A stretch of 38,467 nucleotides of DNA, taken from assembly GCA_016222905.1 (NCBI GenBank), contig JACRPZ010000056.1, positions 1 through 38,467 on the forward strand. Direction: 5' to 3'. The stretch comes from Nitrospirota bacterium (GTDB lineage: Bacteria > Nitrospirota > Thermodesulfovibrionia > UBA6902). Positions 16,676 to 24,880 of this stretch are shown here, piece by piece. Below the pieces are notes generated by a model. It was not told the origin of the DNA. It ran no database searches and saw only the letters and a program-made list of their open reading frames with translations. A program made the translations under genes and the position numbers. Within the stretch, counting starts at the first letter, position 1. The number at the start of each line of letters is the position of its first letter.

Positions 16676-18160
16676 CTACCCTGTGCCTGCGTACTTCTTT
16701 ATCCGCCAGTATTCCGCATTGAGCGTCTCAACAACATAATCGAGCCTGCCTGTCTTGAGCCATTTTCCGATAGCTGTAAAGAATATCAGCGGGTTCTTCA
16801 TCGCTATTGACATGAGAATCGAGTAGAAATTGACATTTCCTGAGCGCGTAAGGTAGTTCTTCCTGAAGAAATGGTTCTGCATCCTCTTGCGGATATCCCT
16901 CAGCTCTTCCTTCTTGAATGTTATCGCCATAAGCGGGAGCTCAGGCTGTCTGTGCGCCCAATTTTCAGAGAACGGGATATTCGGGTCTAGCCAGCCGTTC
17001 TTTATGGCCATATCATATATGTCCGTTCCGGGGTAAGGCGTAAGGAAATAGAATGCCGTATAATCAGCCTCAATATCCTTTGCGACCTGATAGCTCATCT
17101 CTATATCTTCACGCGTCTCTTCAGGGTTGCCGATAATGAATGTGGCAAGCGTCCTTATATCGAGTTTCTTGCAGAGCGCGAAGGATTTCTTGATCTGCTC
17201 TGTCCTGTCGCCGTGGCCGCCCTTGCCTAACACCTTCAATATCTTGGGAGAACCGCTTTCAACGCCGAAGTCAAGCTGAACAAGCCCGGACTCCTTCATC
17301 AGCTTCATTAGAGATTCATCGGTCTGGTCTACCCTGGACTGTCCGGCCCATACAACACCGAGATTCCTCCGCATAATGTCCTCACAATACTCCCTGACCC
17401 AATTCTGGTTTAGAGTAAAGGTGTCGTCACAATAGTACACTCCCTTGATGCCGTAAGTCTTATGGAGATGCTCTATCTCGTCAACAACATTCTTGACGGA
17501 ACGCCTCCTCGTCTTTCTTCCGAAAATATTATGGCTGCCGCAATAGATACACCTGTATGGGCAGCCCCTGCTTGTAACAATGGTCGTCTGGTTTTCGGTA
17601 GCATAGCCCCTGATAATGCCGGGCGGCATTAAATATGGCTTCATATCTATAAGATGGCGCGCCGGGAAAGGTATGGTGTCCAGATCCTGAATCAGGTCAC
17701 GCCTGCCGTTGTCAACTATCTTTCCGTCTTCCCTGTACATGACCCCTGTTACACCCTTGAGTCCCTCGCCCTTTCCGAGCTTTTCACAGACCTCAACCAT
17801 TGTTGCCTCGCCCTCGCCGATAACTATAAAATCAGCTCCGAACTCATTCATCGTCTCAATAGGCTTTACTGTTGTATGAACTCCGCCGAGGCAATACGGC
17901 ACATTAGGGATCTCCTTCTTCAGCTTCTTCATCATAGTTAAAGACTTCTGGTATCCCACGGTCAGAAATCCCAGGCCAATAAGCTCGGGCTTGAACGCCT
18001 TGATCTCATTAATAATAGTATCGTGATATTCAGGGTCTGCGTCAAAACACTGAACAGTATGGCCTGCCTGCTCCAGCATGGCTGCCACATACATCAGACC
18101 TAACGGCGGGACAACGTTGTTACCGTCCAGCACCTGTGAGTTGATTAATGTGACTCTCAT
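16676..18160 (-). CDS. B12-binding radical SAM enzyme
   Basis: 494 residues. The N-terminal part (about 1-140, 'NSQVLDGNNVVPPLGLMYVAA', then 'LGFLTVGYQ' and 'GEGEATMVE') is the cobalamin-binding fold of the class B/BchE-like enzymes. The radical SAM core starts at 'TSRGCPYRCIYCGS' with cluster cysteines C200, C204 and C207, followed by 'YYCDDTFTLN' and 'FGVESGSPKILKVLGKGGHG'. Such enzymes methylate or cyclise unreactive carbons or phosphinates. It lies 46 bases downstream of the radical SAM-methyltransferase fusion on the same strand, so the two are probably co-expressed and may act on one substrate. The substrate is unknown; cyclase and lipid-modifying homologues cannot be told apart here. 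Confidence 0.88.
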   Translation of the reverse strand: MRVTLINSQVLDGNNVVPPLGLMYVAAMLEQAGHTVQCFDADPEYHDTIINEIKAFKPELIGLGFLTVGYQKSLTMMKKLKKEIPNVPYCLGGVHTTVKPIETMNEFGADFIVIGEGEATMVEVCEKLGKGEGLKGVTGVMYREDGKIVDNGRRDLIQDLDTIPFPARHLIDMKPYLMPPGIIRGYATENQTTIVTSRGCPYRCIYCGSHNIFGRKTRRRSVKNVVDEIEHLHKTYGIKGVYYCDDTFTLNQNWVREYCEDIMRRNLGVVWAGQSRVDQTDESLMKLMKESGLVQLDFGVESGSPKILKVLGKGGHGDRTEQIKKSFALCKKLDIRTLATFIIGNPEETREDIEMSYQVAKDIEADYTAFYFLTPYPGTDIYDMAIKNGWLDPNIPFSENWAHRQPELPLMAITFKKEELRDIRKRMQNHFFRKNYLTRSGNVNFYSILMSIAMKNPLIFFTAIGKWLKTGRLDYVVETLNAEYWRIKKYAGTG

Positions 18161-18206
18161 AATTATTTCCCCTTAGTTATATTGTGTGTTATCTTGTATT
18201 TTCTTC

Positions 18207-20627
18207 TTATCCGCAGCAGGAACATTTGGTTCCCTGCGGTTTAGGCTTGGAACCCTTCATTGTAACTGAATAAAAATTAAGATACTCAACTTTTTTGTAA
18301 AGATAATTCCGAGTTAGAGAGACATCAGGAAAACCGGCTTTTTCAGCGGAGTATTTAAATCTTTTATCTGTTAACGCCCCTGAAAGACAGGCGCTCCATA
18401 ACTCTTTGTCCCTCTTCATATATCCCGGAACAGGTTTATCAGAGACTATATCGGATATCACAAACCGGCCGCCCGGCTTAAGCACTCTGTATATCTCACC
18501 AAGCACGCCAGTCTTGTCCTCTGTCAGGTTTATGACGCAGTTGGAGATAACAAGGTCAATTGAATTATCCTCAGCAGGCAGTGTGACTATATCGCTTTTT
18601 CTAAATTCAACATTGCTGTAACCGAGGGATTCAGCAACCTTCTTTGCGCTCTCTGTTGCCTTATCGACCATCTCATCAGTCATGTCCACTCCTATTACCC
18701 TGCCGTTCTTCCCTAACTTTTTGGCGGCAATAAAGCAGTCAATGCCTCCGCCTGAGCCGAGATCAAGGATCGTTTCTCCCTCTTTAATATCGGCAAGCGC
18801 GGCAGGATTGCCGCATCCGTATGACACCTCAAGGACCTCGTTCGGGATGTGCTTAAGGTCTTCAGGGCTATATCCTGTAGGGCAGTAGTAATCTTCAACA
18901 GGCGCATTTGCAGCCTTTGAAAATTTCTTCTTGACCGTCTTTGTTACATGGCCCTTTATCTCAGGCTTGCAGACGTTCTCATCATCCTCAACATCAATAG
19001 CCAGCACGCAGGAGCAGTGATAACACCCCACTTCATTTTTGGCATCTATTGATTTAACAGAGTTATCAAGATATGAGGGAAGCTTTGAGTCCATGGCATT
19101 GAATACATTCGGCGTCATATAGCCGTCAATGTTCTCTGCTACCACGCCTTCTGATGCCATATCCCACAGGATATCCTCAAATAGGGATTTATATGTAGAG
19201 CAGTAAGGGTCTAAAGCCTTTATTGAACCCTTGCCTGTATCAACCTCGCTTGAATAAAAACTGTGAGATGTGCAGCCGCCGCCGCAGAAGAACCTGAGGT
19301 TGCAGGCGCTGCATTCTGTCTTGTCCTGTATGCTGTTGCCCCTGCCGCATCTCATGACATCCGAATTCAGCCAGATGTCCTTTAACGGCTTCTCCAGTAT
19401 GGAGCCGGCGTCAAAGCGGCTGTCGCCGTTAAGCGAACCGCACGGATAAACATGTCCGTCCGCATTGACACATATCTTCTCATAGCAGTTGTTACAGAGG
19501 TCATTCTTTCTCCCCCTTTTATAGCGCACGCGCGCCTTAAGGGATTCCTCATTGTCAACTATTACCTCCTGCTCTTCATATACTGATCTCTGCTCCTTCA
19601 TTATCTGCGTTATTTTCTCAGGAGGCACATAAAGTTCTTCCACGTTGCTTGCGCCTCGTCCCTTGGCATGCATCCAGAGCATATGGTGGTCTTTTACGCC
19701 GAGTGTGGACAGGAATTCGGAGGTTTCTTTTATTTTATCTTCATTGTATTTGCTGATAGCGGTAGATACGATGGGGATTATGCCGATGCTGATAAGTCTT
19801 TTAATGCCGTCTACGGTCTTGTTAAATGTCCCTTCCCCGCGCAGACTGTCATGGGTTTCAGCATCAGGGCCTTCAAGGCTTACCTGAAGAATGAGTCTCG
19901 GGCTCTTTAATTTATCAAGAGCTGCTATCTTCTTGTCATCAAAGAGCGTGGCGTTTGTAAGCACGATTAATTCTTTAGCCTTCTCCACGGTAATATATTT
20001 AATTACTTCAAATATATCATCCTTAATGAAGGGTTCTCCGCCTGTTATATAAAACCGTTTGACTCCAAGCTCTATAGCGTCGTCAACGAGTTTTTTTATC
20101 TCCGCCGTGGTAAGTTCCCTTTCGAGCTTTTTGCCTGCGCTTACGAGGCAGTGTTTACACTTCAGGTTGCATGCAAGCGTTGTATATATCCATAGCTCTT
20201 CCAGCTTGTCAGGCGCGATCGCCTTGTCCCTGCCCGTATATTCCGATCTGGCAAACGGCGCATCGGAGATAAATTCCAGCGTCCCGGCTGCGCTTATAAA
20301 GTCCGAAACCTCTTTGCTGATATCTTCTGTTTTGCCGTTGCTTGCGCCGTATTTGTCTGAAAAAGCACGCTGAATATCGGACAGTGTGTGTTTGCCGTCA
20401 CAGAGTTTCATTATCTCCAGACCTGTCCGGTTTACACTCATCCAGTTAGGATATTCAGGATCAATAAGAAGGTGCACGCCGTCTCTCTCTTTTTCAATAT
20501 AGAGAGTGGAATAGAGCCTGTCATCTTCCTTAAAGGTCTTCAGCTCAGTCTCATTGACATGCCACTTTTCGAGCTGATACTGATTTATCCTTGCGTCTCT
20601 TGAGGGTTCACAGCATGATTTTGCCAT
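18207..20627 (-). CDS. PqqD-like/radical SAM/SPASM protein fused to an ArsM-like methyltransferase
   Basis: 806 residues from the ATG at 20625-20627 (CGGAG upstream). In order: a CC-containing start (MAKSCCEP); a PqqD-like winged-helix segment (about 55-120); a radical SAM core with C153, C157, C160 (CNLKCKHC) and TGGEPF; a SPASM domain with cysteines C378 to C396 and the C439-x2-C442-x5-C448-x3-C452 set plus C476; a cysteine-rich linker (CYHCSC at 535-540); then a methyltransferase (LDLGSGGG at 621-628). The methyltransferase has the SNCVINL and CLSGAL cysteines (C697, C747) that bind arsenite in ArsM, and ends CSCCG. Known ArsM methylates trivalent arsenic; here the fused radical SAM part suggests a further carbon-bond reaction. 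The substrate is not known. Confidence 0.85.
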   Translation of the reverse strand: MAKSCCEPSRDARINQYQLEKWHVNETELKTFKEDDRLYSTLYIEKERDGVHLLIDPEYPNWMSVNRTGLEIMKLCDGKHTLSDIQRAFSDKYGASNGKTEDISKEVSDFISAAGTLEFISDAPFARSEYTGRDKAIAPDKLEELWIYTTLACNLKCKHCLVSAGKKLERELTTAEIKKLVDDAIELGVKRFYITGGEPFIKDDIFEVIKYITVEKAKELIVLTNATLFDDKKIAALDKLKSPRLILQVSLEGPDAETHDSLRGEGTFNKTVDGIKRLISIGIIPIVSTAISKYNEDKIKETSEFLSTLGVKDHHMLWMHAKGRGASNVEELYVPPEKITQIMKEQRSVYEEQEVIVDNEESLKARVRYKRGRKNDLCNNCYEKICVNADGHVYPCGSLNGDSRFDAGSILEKPLKDIWLNSDVMRCGRGNSIQDKTECSACNLRFFCGGGCTSHSFYSSEVDTGKGSIKALDPYCSTYKSLFEDILWDMASEGVVAENIDGYMTPNVFNAMDSKLPSYLDNSVKSIDAKNEVGCYHCSCVLAIDVEDDENVCKPEIKGHVTKTVKKKFSKAANAPVEDYYCPTGYSPEDLKHIPNEVLEVSYGCGNPAALADIKEGETILDLGSGGGIDCFIAAKKLGKNGRVIGVDMTDEMVDKATESAKKVAESLGYSNVEFRKSDIVTLPAEDNSIDLVISNCVINLTEDKTGVLGEIYRVLKPGGRFVISDIVSDKPVPGYMKRDKELWSACLSGALTDKRFKYSAEKAGFPDVSLTRNYLYKKVEYLNFYSVTMKGSKPKPQGTKCSCCG

Positions 20628-20702
20628 ATTTAGACTCCGATAGTTAAATTTTACTCGCTTTATGCTTAATATTTCAAGTAATTGCAGGAGGTTGCAACTA
20701 CT

Positions 20703-20929
20703 TAGAGTCTGTTTATAAGGCGCTTGAACTTCACAAAAGGCCGTCATTCCTCCCGAGCATCGGGATCGGGAATCTTTTTTATTCCCCCTTAATAAAGGGG
20801 AAAGGGGGTTGTTCAAGAAGATTCCTGATACCCAAACATCGGGCACAGGCAAGCCAACAGTAAGCCGGACGGAGCCGCCGGAGTGATAACAGACAACGGC
20901 AAAAATGACAATTTTATAAACAGATTCTA
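20703..20929. mobile_element. 227-bp MITE-like element with 16-bp inverted ends
   Basis: The ends are TAGAGTCTGTTTATAA (20703-20718) and TTATAAACAGATTCTA (20914-20929), inverted repeats with one mismatch. The interior contains no gene, but holds a CGGGATCGGGAATC-type repeat near 20760 and a C-run/G-run palindrome (20784-20808) like those found elsewhere in the window. I could not fix a target-site duplication. It lies directly upstream of the radical SAM-methyltransferase gene, whose open frame runs into it but should not be read as coding. This may be a non-autonomous element moved by a transposase elsewhere in the genome. Confidence 0.6.
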
Positions 20930-20976
20930 CTTAACCGCTTATTTCTGATAGCGGGTACATTATTAGTAGAGGAGGC

Positions 20977-21032
20977 GGTGGTCTCATGCTTCGTCATGAA
21001 ATGCGAGGCATGAAGGCGGGGACCACTTTTTT
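20977..21032 (+). terminator. GC-rich hairpin followed by T-run
   Basis: GTGGTC (20978-20983) pairs with GACCAC (21021-21026), an inner CATGC/GCATG pair extends the stem, and TTTTTT follows at 21027-21032. This is the form of a rho-independent terminator on the plus strand. A second short hairpin (CCGCT/AGCGG) lies just before, near 20934-20963. No plus-strand gene lies upstream to be terminated, so it may end a small RNA, stop read-through out of the MITE, or be an attenuator ahead of the gene at 21054. Confidence 0.5.
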
Positions 21033-21053
21033 GAAATATGTTATACTGAAGCC

Positions 21054-21431
21054 ATGAAGGAGCCAAAAAGATATATCGCCAATGCCAGGGAACTTTTGAG
21101 TAAATCTACTATAGAAGATTCCCGCTATACTGATGAGAAATATGTCAAATCAGCCTGTGGGGTGGCATATCTCGGCGTATTGAAGGCCATCGAACTTCAC
21201 TTGCAGACAAAACACGGGCTTACCCGCAAGGAACTACCAAGGAAGGTTGAAGAATACCGCAAGGCATTGCAGAAATATGTCTCTGTGCATAACGGGAAGC
21301 TCCTCCGCGCTTTTGATGATCTTTATGACGAGCTGCATATTGCCGGATACTATCGGGGACTGCTCCATCACTCCGGCGTGCTCAAAGAAATACTGAAAAG
21401 ATCAAACCAGTTCATCGACAAACTGAAGTAG
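21054..21431 (+). CDS. DUF5618-like small helical protein
   Basis: 125 residues, mostly helical. The features 'YIANARELLSK', 'YTDEKYVKSACGVAYLGVLKAIE' and 'LYDELHIAGYYRGLLH' match my recollection of the DUF5618 family (Bacteroides and others), a HEPN-like helical fold of unknown function. No ribosome site is clear and the gene sits alone, preceded by the hairpins and MITE. The 322 bases that follow (to 21751) hold no gene I can name. Confidence 0.6.
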   Translation: MKEPKRYIANARELLSKSTIEDSRYTDEKYVKSACGVAYLGVLKAIELHLQTKHGLTRKELPRKVEEYRKALQKYVSVHNGKLLRAFDDLYDELHIAGYYRGLLHHSGVLKEILKRSNQFIDKLK

Positions 21432-21642
21432 CCGCCCTTTCAGCCGACTTTGGAAAATTGTGTCAAGTTGTCTTGTTCCCTTCATTATCTTTGTTACGGG
21501 CGCTTGCGGTAACGCGGGCATAAAGTTCGTCAGCGGCGTAGAAAGAAAACTTAACAGAAGTTTTGCGGTAAAATCTCCCGGTAGACTAAAGAAAAAAGAC
21601 TGATAGAGAAATATGGGATGTGCCCCTAATTATTCAATTATG

Positions 21643-21670
21643 CTGTAAGTTATATTCTGTAAGTTATATT
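21643..21670. repeat. 14-bp tandem direct repeat
   Basis: CTGTAAGTTATATT occurs twice back to back in the non-coding stretch 21432-21751. The preceding GGGATGTGCCCCTAATTATT resembles conserved sequences often flanking REP-associated or IS-derived relics. The whole stretch looks like decayed mobile DNA with no coding frame that I recognise. Confidence 0.55.
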
Positions 21671-21751
21671 GATTGTCCGGTTGATTACAGTTATACTTTA
21701 AACAATTAACGAAATAACTGTTAAGAGAAAAACAAGAAGAAAGAGAGCATT

Positions 21752-21923
21752 ATGAAAAAATTATTTTTTATTCTTAGTGTCTTGATATTGATTTCCTGTG
21801 GAGGCGGTGATAGCTTGAACTGAATCCTTCGTCTCAAAGTCGTATGAATTTCTTTCAGAGGATGAGAAGGAGAAGTACTACCGCCGGCGCACAAGGCCCG
21901 GAAGGACCGGAAAGCCTCTATGA
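21752..21923 (+). pseudogene. Degraded lipoprotein gene
   Basis: The ATG at 21752 begins a clean lipoprotein signal peptide ending in the lipobox LISC followed by GGGDSLN, then a TGA at 21821-21823 after only 23 residues. In another frame, the next segment ('ESFVSKSYEFLSEDEKEKYY', ending in a stop at 21921-21923) reads like part of a coding sequence. This looks like the start of a lipoprotein gene broken by a frameshift and then decayed. The original family cannot be named. The 64 bases to the next gene are empty. Confidence 0.45.
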
Positions 21924-21987
21924 AGTCTAACTTACGGATGACACAGTGCCGCTGGAGGAATTGACATCCATCCGAGTAAAATAATTT

Positions 21988-22569
21988 ATGAGCGATAGCA
22001 ATTCGCCCTCCATTATATCTGTTACAGGTTCTCACAGCAATGTTGGCAAGACAACGCTATGCTCGATTCTTCTGAATGAGCTTAAAGGCTTTGGGGCGGT
22101 CAAATTCACAAAGACCGAGATGTATACCTCTATTATAGATGACCTTGAGATACTGAATCAAAAAGGCAAAGACACTGCTGTAATGTTCGAAGCCGGTGCT
22201 GAAAAGGTCGTCTGGATCAAAGGCACGCGAGACGGGCTCAAAGATGCCCTGGACATTGCTTTCAGCAAGCTTTACGGACTTAAAGGAGTTGTTGTTGAAG
22301 GCAATAGTCCTGTGGATTTTTTAAATCCCTCTCTGCTAATATTCATCATAAATCCGGATGGGGAGATCAAGCCGTCGGCCGCAGAAGTCTGCAAAAGGGC
22401 GGAAATAGTGATCATCAATTCGGATAAAGAGAGTAAAGAGCCGGACTTTTCAACCGCCATATTCCCGGAACACGCCGTATTCTTCCGGATAAATCTGAAA
22501 AACAAGGAAGGTGAGGTTGGTGAATTCCTCTCCCATGTCAAAAGAAAAATCATTAGAGACAAGGATTAA
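21988..22569 (+). CDS. mobB: MobB-like P-loop NTPase
   Basis: 193 residues. The P-loop GSHSNVGKTTL (about 14-24) is followed by strand-helix repeats with 'GFGAVKFTKTEMY', as in MobB proteins that bind guanine nucleotide and assist molybdopterin-guanine dinucleotide synthesis. It is a little longer than E. coli MobB, and the later motifs differ ('GLKGVVVEGNSPVDFL', where V-E-G is the Walker B-like turn). A small cysteine protein overlaps its 3' end. The exact partner (MobA) is not in the window; a role in activating a molybdenum or tungsten enzyme is likely, but the alternative of an unrelated SIMIBI NTPase remains. Confidence 0.7.
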   Translation: MSDSNSPSIISVTGSHSNVGKTTLCSILLNELKGFGAVKFTKTEMYTSIIDDLEILNQKGKDTAVMFEAGAEKVVWIKGTRDGLKDALDIAFSKLYGLKGVVVEGNSPVDFLNPSLLIFIINPDGEIKPSAAEVCKRAEIVIINSDKESKEPDFSTAIFPEHAVFFRINLKNKEGEVGEFLSHVKRKIIRDKD

Positions 22570-22711
22570 AAATACGGCTTCAAATGGTATAATAACCTGC
22601 GCCGCGCTGAGAAAGATTGCAGAAGAGATAAACGTAAGTTACGGCGAAGCCGGAAAGGCCGCGGACAACTTAAAGATAAAGGTCAGGAATTGCGACCTCG
22701 GATGCTTTTAA
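22535..22711 (+). CDS. Small conserved-looking protein with C-terminal CDLGCF
   Basis: 58 residues from ATG 22535, which overlaps the mobB end by 35 bases in another frame. A longer start at 22511 is possible. Helix-turn-helix-like sequence 'ITCAALRKIAEEINVSYGEAG' is followed by 'AADNLKIKVRNCDLGCF'. The paired cysteines at the very end recall small proteins often found beside molybdenum cofactor genes, though I cannot cite a family. It might be a regulator or a metal-binding partner of the MobB-like protein. The overlap shows that they are translated together. Confidence 0.6.
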   Translation: MSKEKSLETRIKNTASNGIITCAALRKIAEEINVSYGEAGKAADNLKIKVRNCDLGCF

Positions 22712-22736
22712 TTCGCCCTGACGAACTTAATCCATA

Positions 22737-23558
22737 ATGGAAATAAATGTTCTTTTATTTGAATTAGCGCTCACATTCTATTTTATAGCTGCGATCATGG
22801 GCGTTATTGAGCTTTTCAGGCGGCGGAAGACCGTTTCAAAAACCACCGGCTATCTTGCTTTAGCTGGATTTCTCTTTCATTCCGTAAATATTATCGCCAG
22901 ATACATCAAGGGCGGACATATTCCTGTCACAAACCTGCATGAGGCGGCATCCTTCATGTCATGGTGTATCGTGCTCCTATTCCTCTTACATGAATACCGC
23001 TATAAGCTCGGCCTGCTCAGTTCCTTTATAATGCCTATCGTCCTGATCTTTATGCTCTCCTCCTCAATCTTCCCAAGAGAGATAAAAGAGATCAGCCCTT
23101 TGCTCAGAAGTTACTGGTTTGGAATTCATGTAATTCTGGCTTTTATGGGGAATGCTGCCTTTGCAATGGCATGCGGCATCGGCATCATGTACCTGATACA
23201 GGAGAGATATGTAAAATCAAAGCGCCTGAGCGGACTCTTTCTGAAACTCCCGAGCCTTCAGTCCCTTGAGGAGATCAACTATCATCTGATAACTATGGGA
23301 TTCCCGCTCTTGACCCTTGCCATAATATCAGGAGTTATCTGGGCCAATACCGCATGGGGCACATACTGGAGGTGGGACCCAAAGGAAGTATGGTCACTTA
23401 TAACATGGCTTATTTATGCAATTGTGCTGCACCTCAGGCTCTCAATTGGCTGGAGGGGTAAAAAAGCTGCCATCCTCTCTATACTGGGCTTTGCCCTGGT
23501 TATGTTTACCTTTTTCGGCGTTACATTACTCTTGAAAGGAATTCACGTTTTTAATTAA
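22737..23558 (+). CDS. ccsA: CcsA/HemX-type cytochrome c assembly membrane protein
   Basis: 273 residues with about eight membrane helices. The haem-handling tryptophan-rich motif WGTYWRWDPKEVWSLITW is present, with flanking histidines (for example H near 'INYHLI' and 'VLHLRL') placed as in CcsA. It belongs to the WWD family that carries haem to apocytochromes c on the outer face of the membrane. It is directly followed by hemA, an arrangement also seen where HemX sits in front of hemA. The link to cytochrome synthesis matches the cbb3 cluster earlier in the window. A CcsB/ResB partner is not in the window. Confidence 0.88.
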   Translation: MEINVLLFELALTFYFIAAIMGVIELFRRRKTVSKTTGYLALAGFLFHSVNIIARYIKGGHIPVTNLHEAASFMSWCIVLLFLLHEYRYKLGLLSSFIMPIVLIFMLSSSIFPREIKEISPLLRSYWFGIHVILAFMGNAAFAMACGIGIMYLIQERYVKSKRLSGLFLKLPSLQSLEEINYHLITMGFPLLTLAIISGVIWANTAWGTYWRWDPKEVWSLITWLIYAIVLHLRLSIGWRGKKAAILSILGFALVMFTFFGVTLLLKGIHVFN

Positions 23559-23599
23559 ATCACCCATTGCCATAACGATTGTTGGATCCTGTTTAAACT

Positions 23600-24880
23600 A
23601 TGCAGATCTTAGTCATCGGCCTTAACCATAAAACAGCGAGCATTGAAGTTAGAGAGAAGTTCGCTTTTGATAATGAGAAGCTCGGAGAGGCTTTAAAAAT
23701 TCTAAAGGCCTCCGGCCTGACGTCCGAAAATGTCATACTCTCCACCTGCAACAGGGTGGAGATGTACGCAGGGGTCAAAGACCTTGATTCAGGCATAGAG
23801 GGCATCAAGGATTTCTTAGCCGGTTTTCATAATGTGCCTAAGAAAGCGCTTGAGGAGGCGCTCTTTATTCTCCACGGCAGCGAGGCGATTCGGCATGTAT
23901 TCAGGGTTGCGTCAGGGCTGGATTCAATGGTCTTGGGCGAGCCTCAGATATTAGGACAGATAAAGGATGCCTTTGATTTCTCCCTGAAGAATAAAGCTAC
24001 GGGCGCTCTTCTTAACAAGCTGATGAAGAAGACCTTCTCTGTAGCAAAGAGGACGAGAACAGAGACAGGCATAGGGAAAGGGGCTGTCAACATCAGCTAT
24101 GCCGCTGTTGAGCTGGCAAAAAAGATATTTGACGACCTGTCCACAAAGACCTTCCTCCTTATCGGCGCAGGCGAAATGGGAGAGCTTGCGGCAAAACACC
24201 TGATAAACAACGGGGTAAAGGATGTAATAGTCACAAACAGGACTTACGAGAGGGCCGAGAAACTGGCCGCAGAGTTTAACGGCAGGACTGTCAGGTTCGA
24301 AGAATATATGCAAGAACTTAAACATATAGATATAATAATCTCCGCAGTTGATGTTCGAAAACATATACTGACCAAAGAAGACATACACGGAGTTATGAAG
24401 GCAAGGAAACAGAAGCCGGTTTACATAATTGATATATCGGACCCGAGAAGCATTGACCCTGAGATTGATAAGCTTGATAATGTCTACCGTTTCGATATTG
24501 ATAACCTGCGAGGCATTGTTGACGTCAATGAAGAAGAGAGAAAGAAGGAGGCTCAGAAGGCTGAGAACATTGTAACATCAGAGGTGGAGTCATTTCTCAG
24601 GTGGCAGGAATCTCTCTCCGCTGTTCCTACAATTGTTGCGCTCAGGGATAAAGCAGAGGCGATAAGGAAAGATGAACTTGAAAAGACCCTGAAGAAGCTC
24701 GGGCCGATGGAAGAAGAGCAGATAAAGTCCATTGAGTATTTGACCATCTCAATAGTAAATAAATTAATTCACCCCCCCACATCTGCGCTTAAATCCGAAG
24801 ATGAGGATAAAGAATTACTGATAGATACTGTCAGAAAACTATATGCACTTGAGGTAAAAAAAGAGAATGAAGAAGAATAA
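23600..24880 (+). CDS. hemA: Glutamyl-tRNA reductase
   Basis: 426 residues, standard length. The N-terminal catalytic domain begins 'GLNHKTASIEVREKFAF', with the active-site cysteine C50 in STCNRVE. 'GLDSMVLGEPQILGQ' follows, then the NADPH-binding domain ('LIGAGEMGELAAKHL') and the C-terminal dimerisation helix. It reduces glutamyl-tRNA to glutamate-1-semialdehyde, the first committed step of C5-pathway tetrapyrrole synthesis. Its 3' end overlaps hemC by 14 bases, so the two are translationally coupled. Confidence 0.97.
   Translation: MQILVIGLNHKTASIEVREKFAFDNEKLGEALKILKASGLTSENVILSTCNRVEMYAGVKDLDSGIEGIKDFLAGFHNVPKKALEEALFILHGSEAIRHVFRVASGLDSMVLGEPQILGQIKDAFDFSLKNKATGALLNKLMKKTFSVAKRTRTETGIGKGAVNISYAAVELAKKIFDDLSTKTFLLIGAGEMGELAAKHLINNGVKDVIVTNRTYERAEKLAAEFNGRTVRFEEYMQELKHIDIIISAVDVRKHILTKEDIHGVMKARKQKPVYIIDISDPRSIDPEIDKLDNVYRFDIDNLRGIVDVNEEERKKEAQKAENIVTSEVESFLRWQESLSAVPTIVALRDKAEAIRKDELEKTLKKLGPMEEEQIKSIEYLTISIVNKLIHPPTSALKSEDEDKELLIDTVRKLYALEVKKENEEE

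Noticed and set aside
20628-20852. 75-residue N-terminal extension of the radical SAM-ArsM protein
   Set aside because: The open frame runs into the MITE and repeat DNA ('NPLSPLLRG' is translated repeat). The ATG at 20625-20627 has a ribosome site and begins at the conserved domain.
21054-21431. HEPN toxin of a toxin-antitoxin pair
   Set aside because: The fold may be HEPN-like, but no partner gene is adjacent and the R-x4-6-H RNase motif is not convincing.
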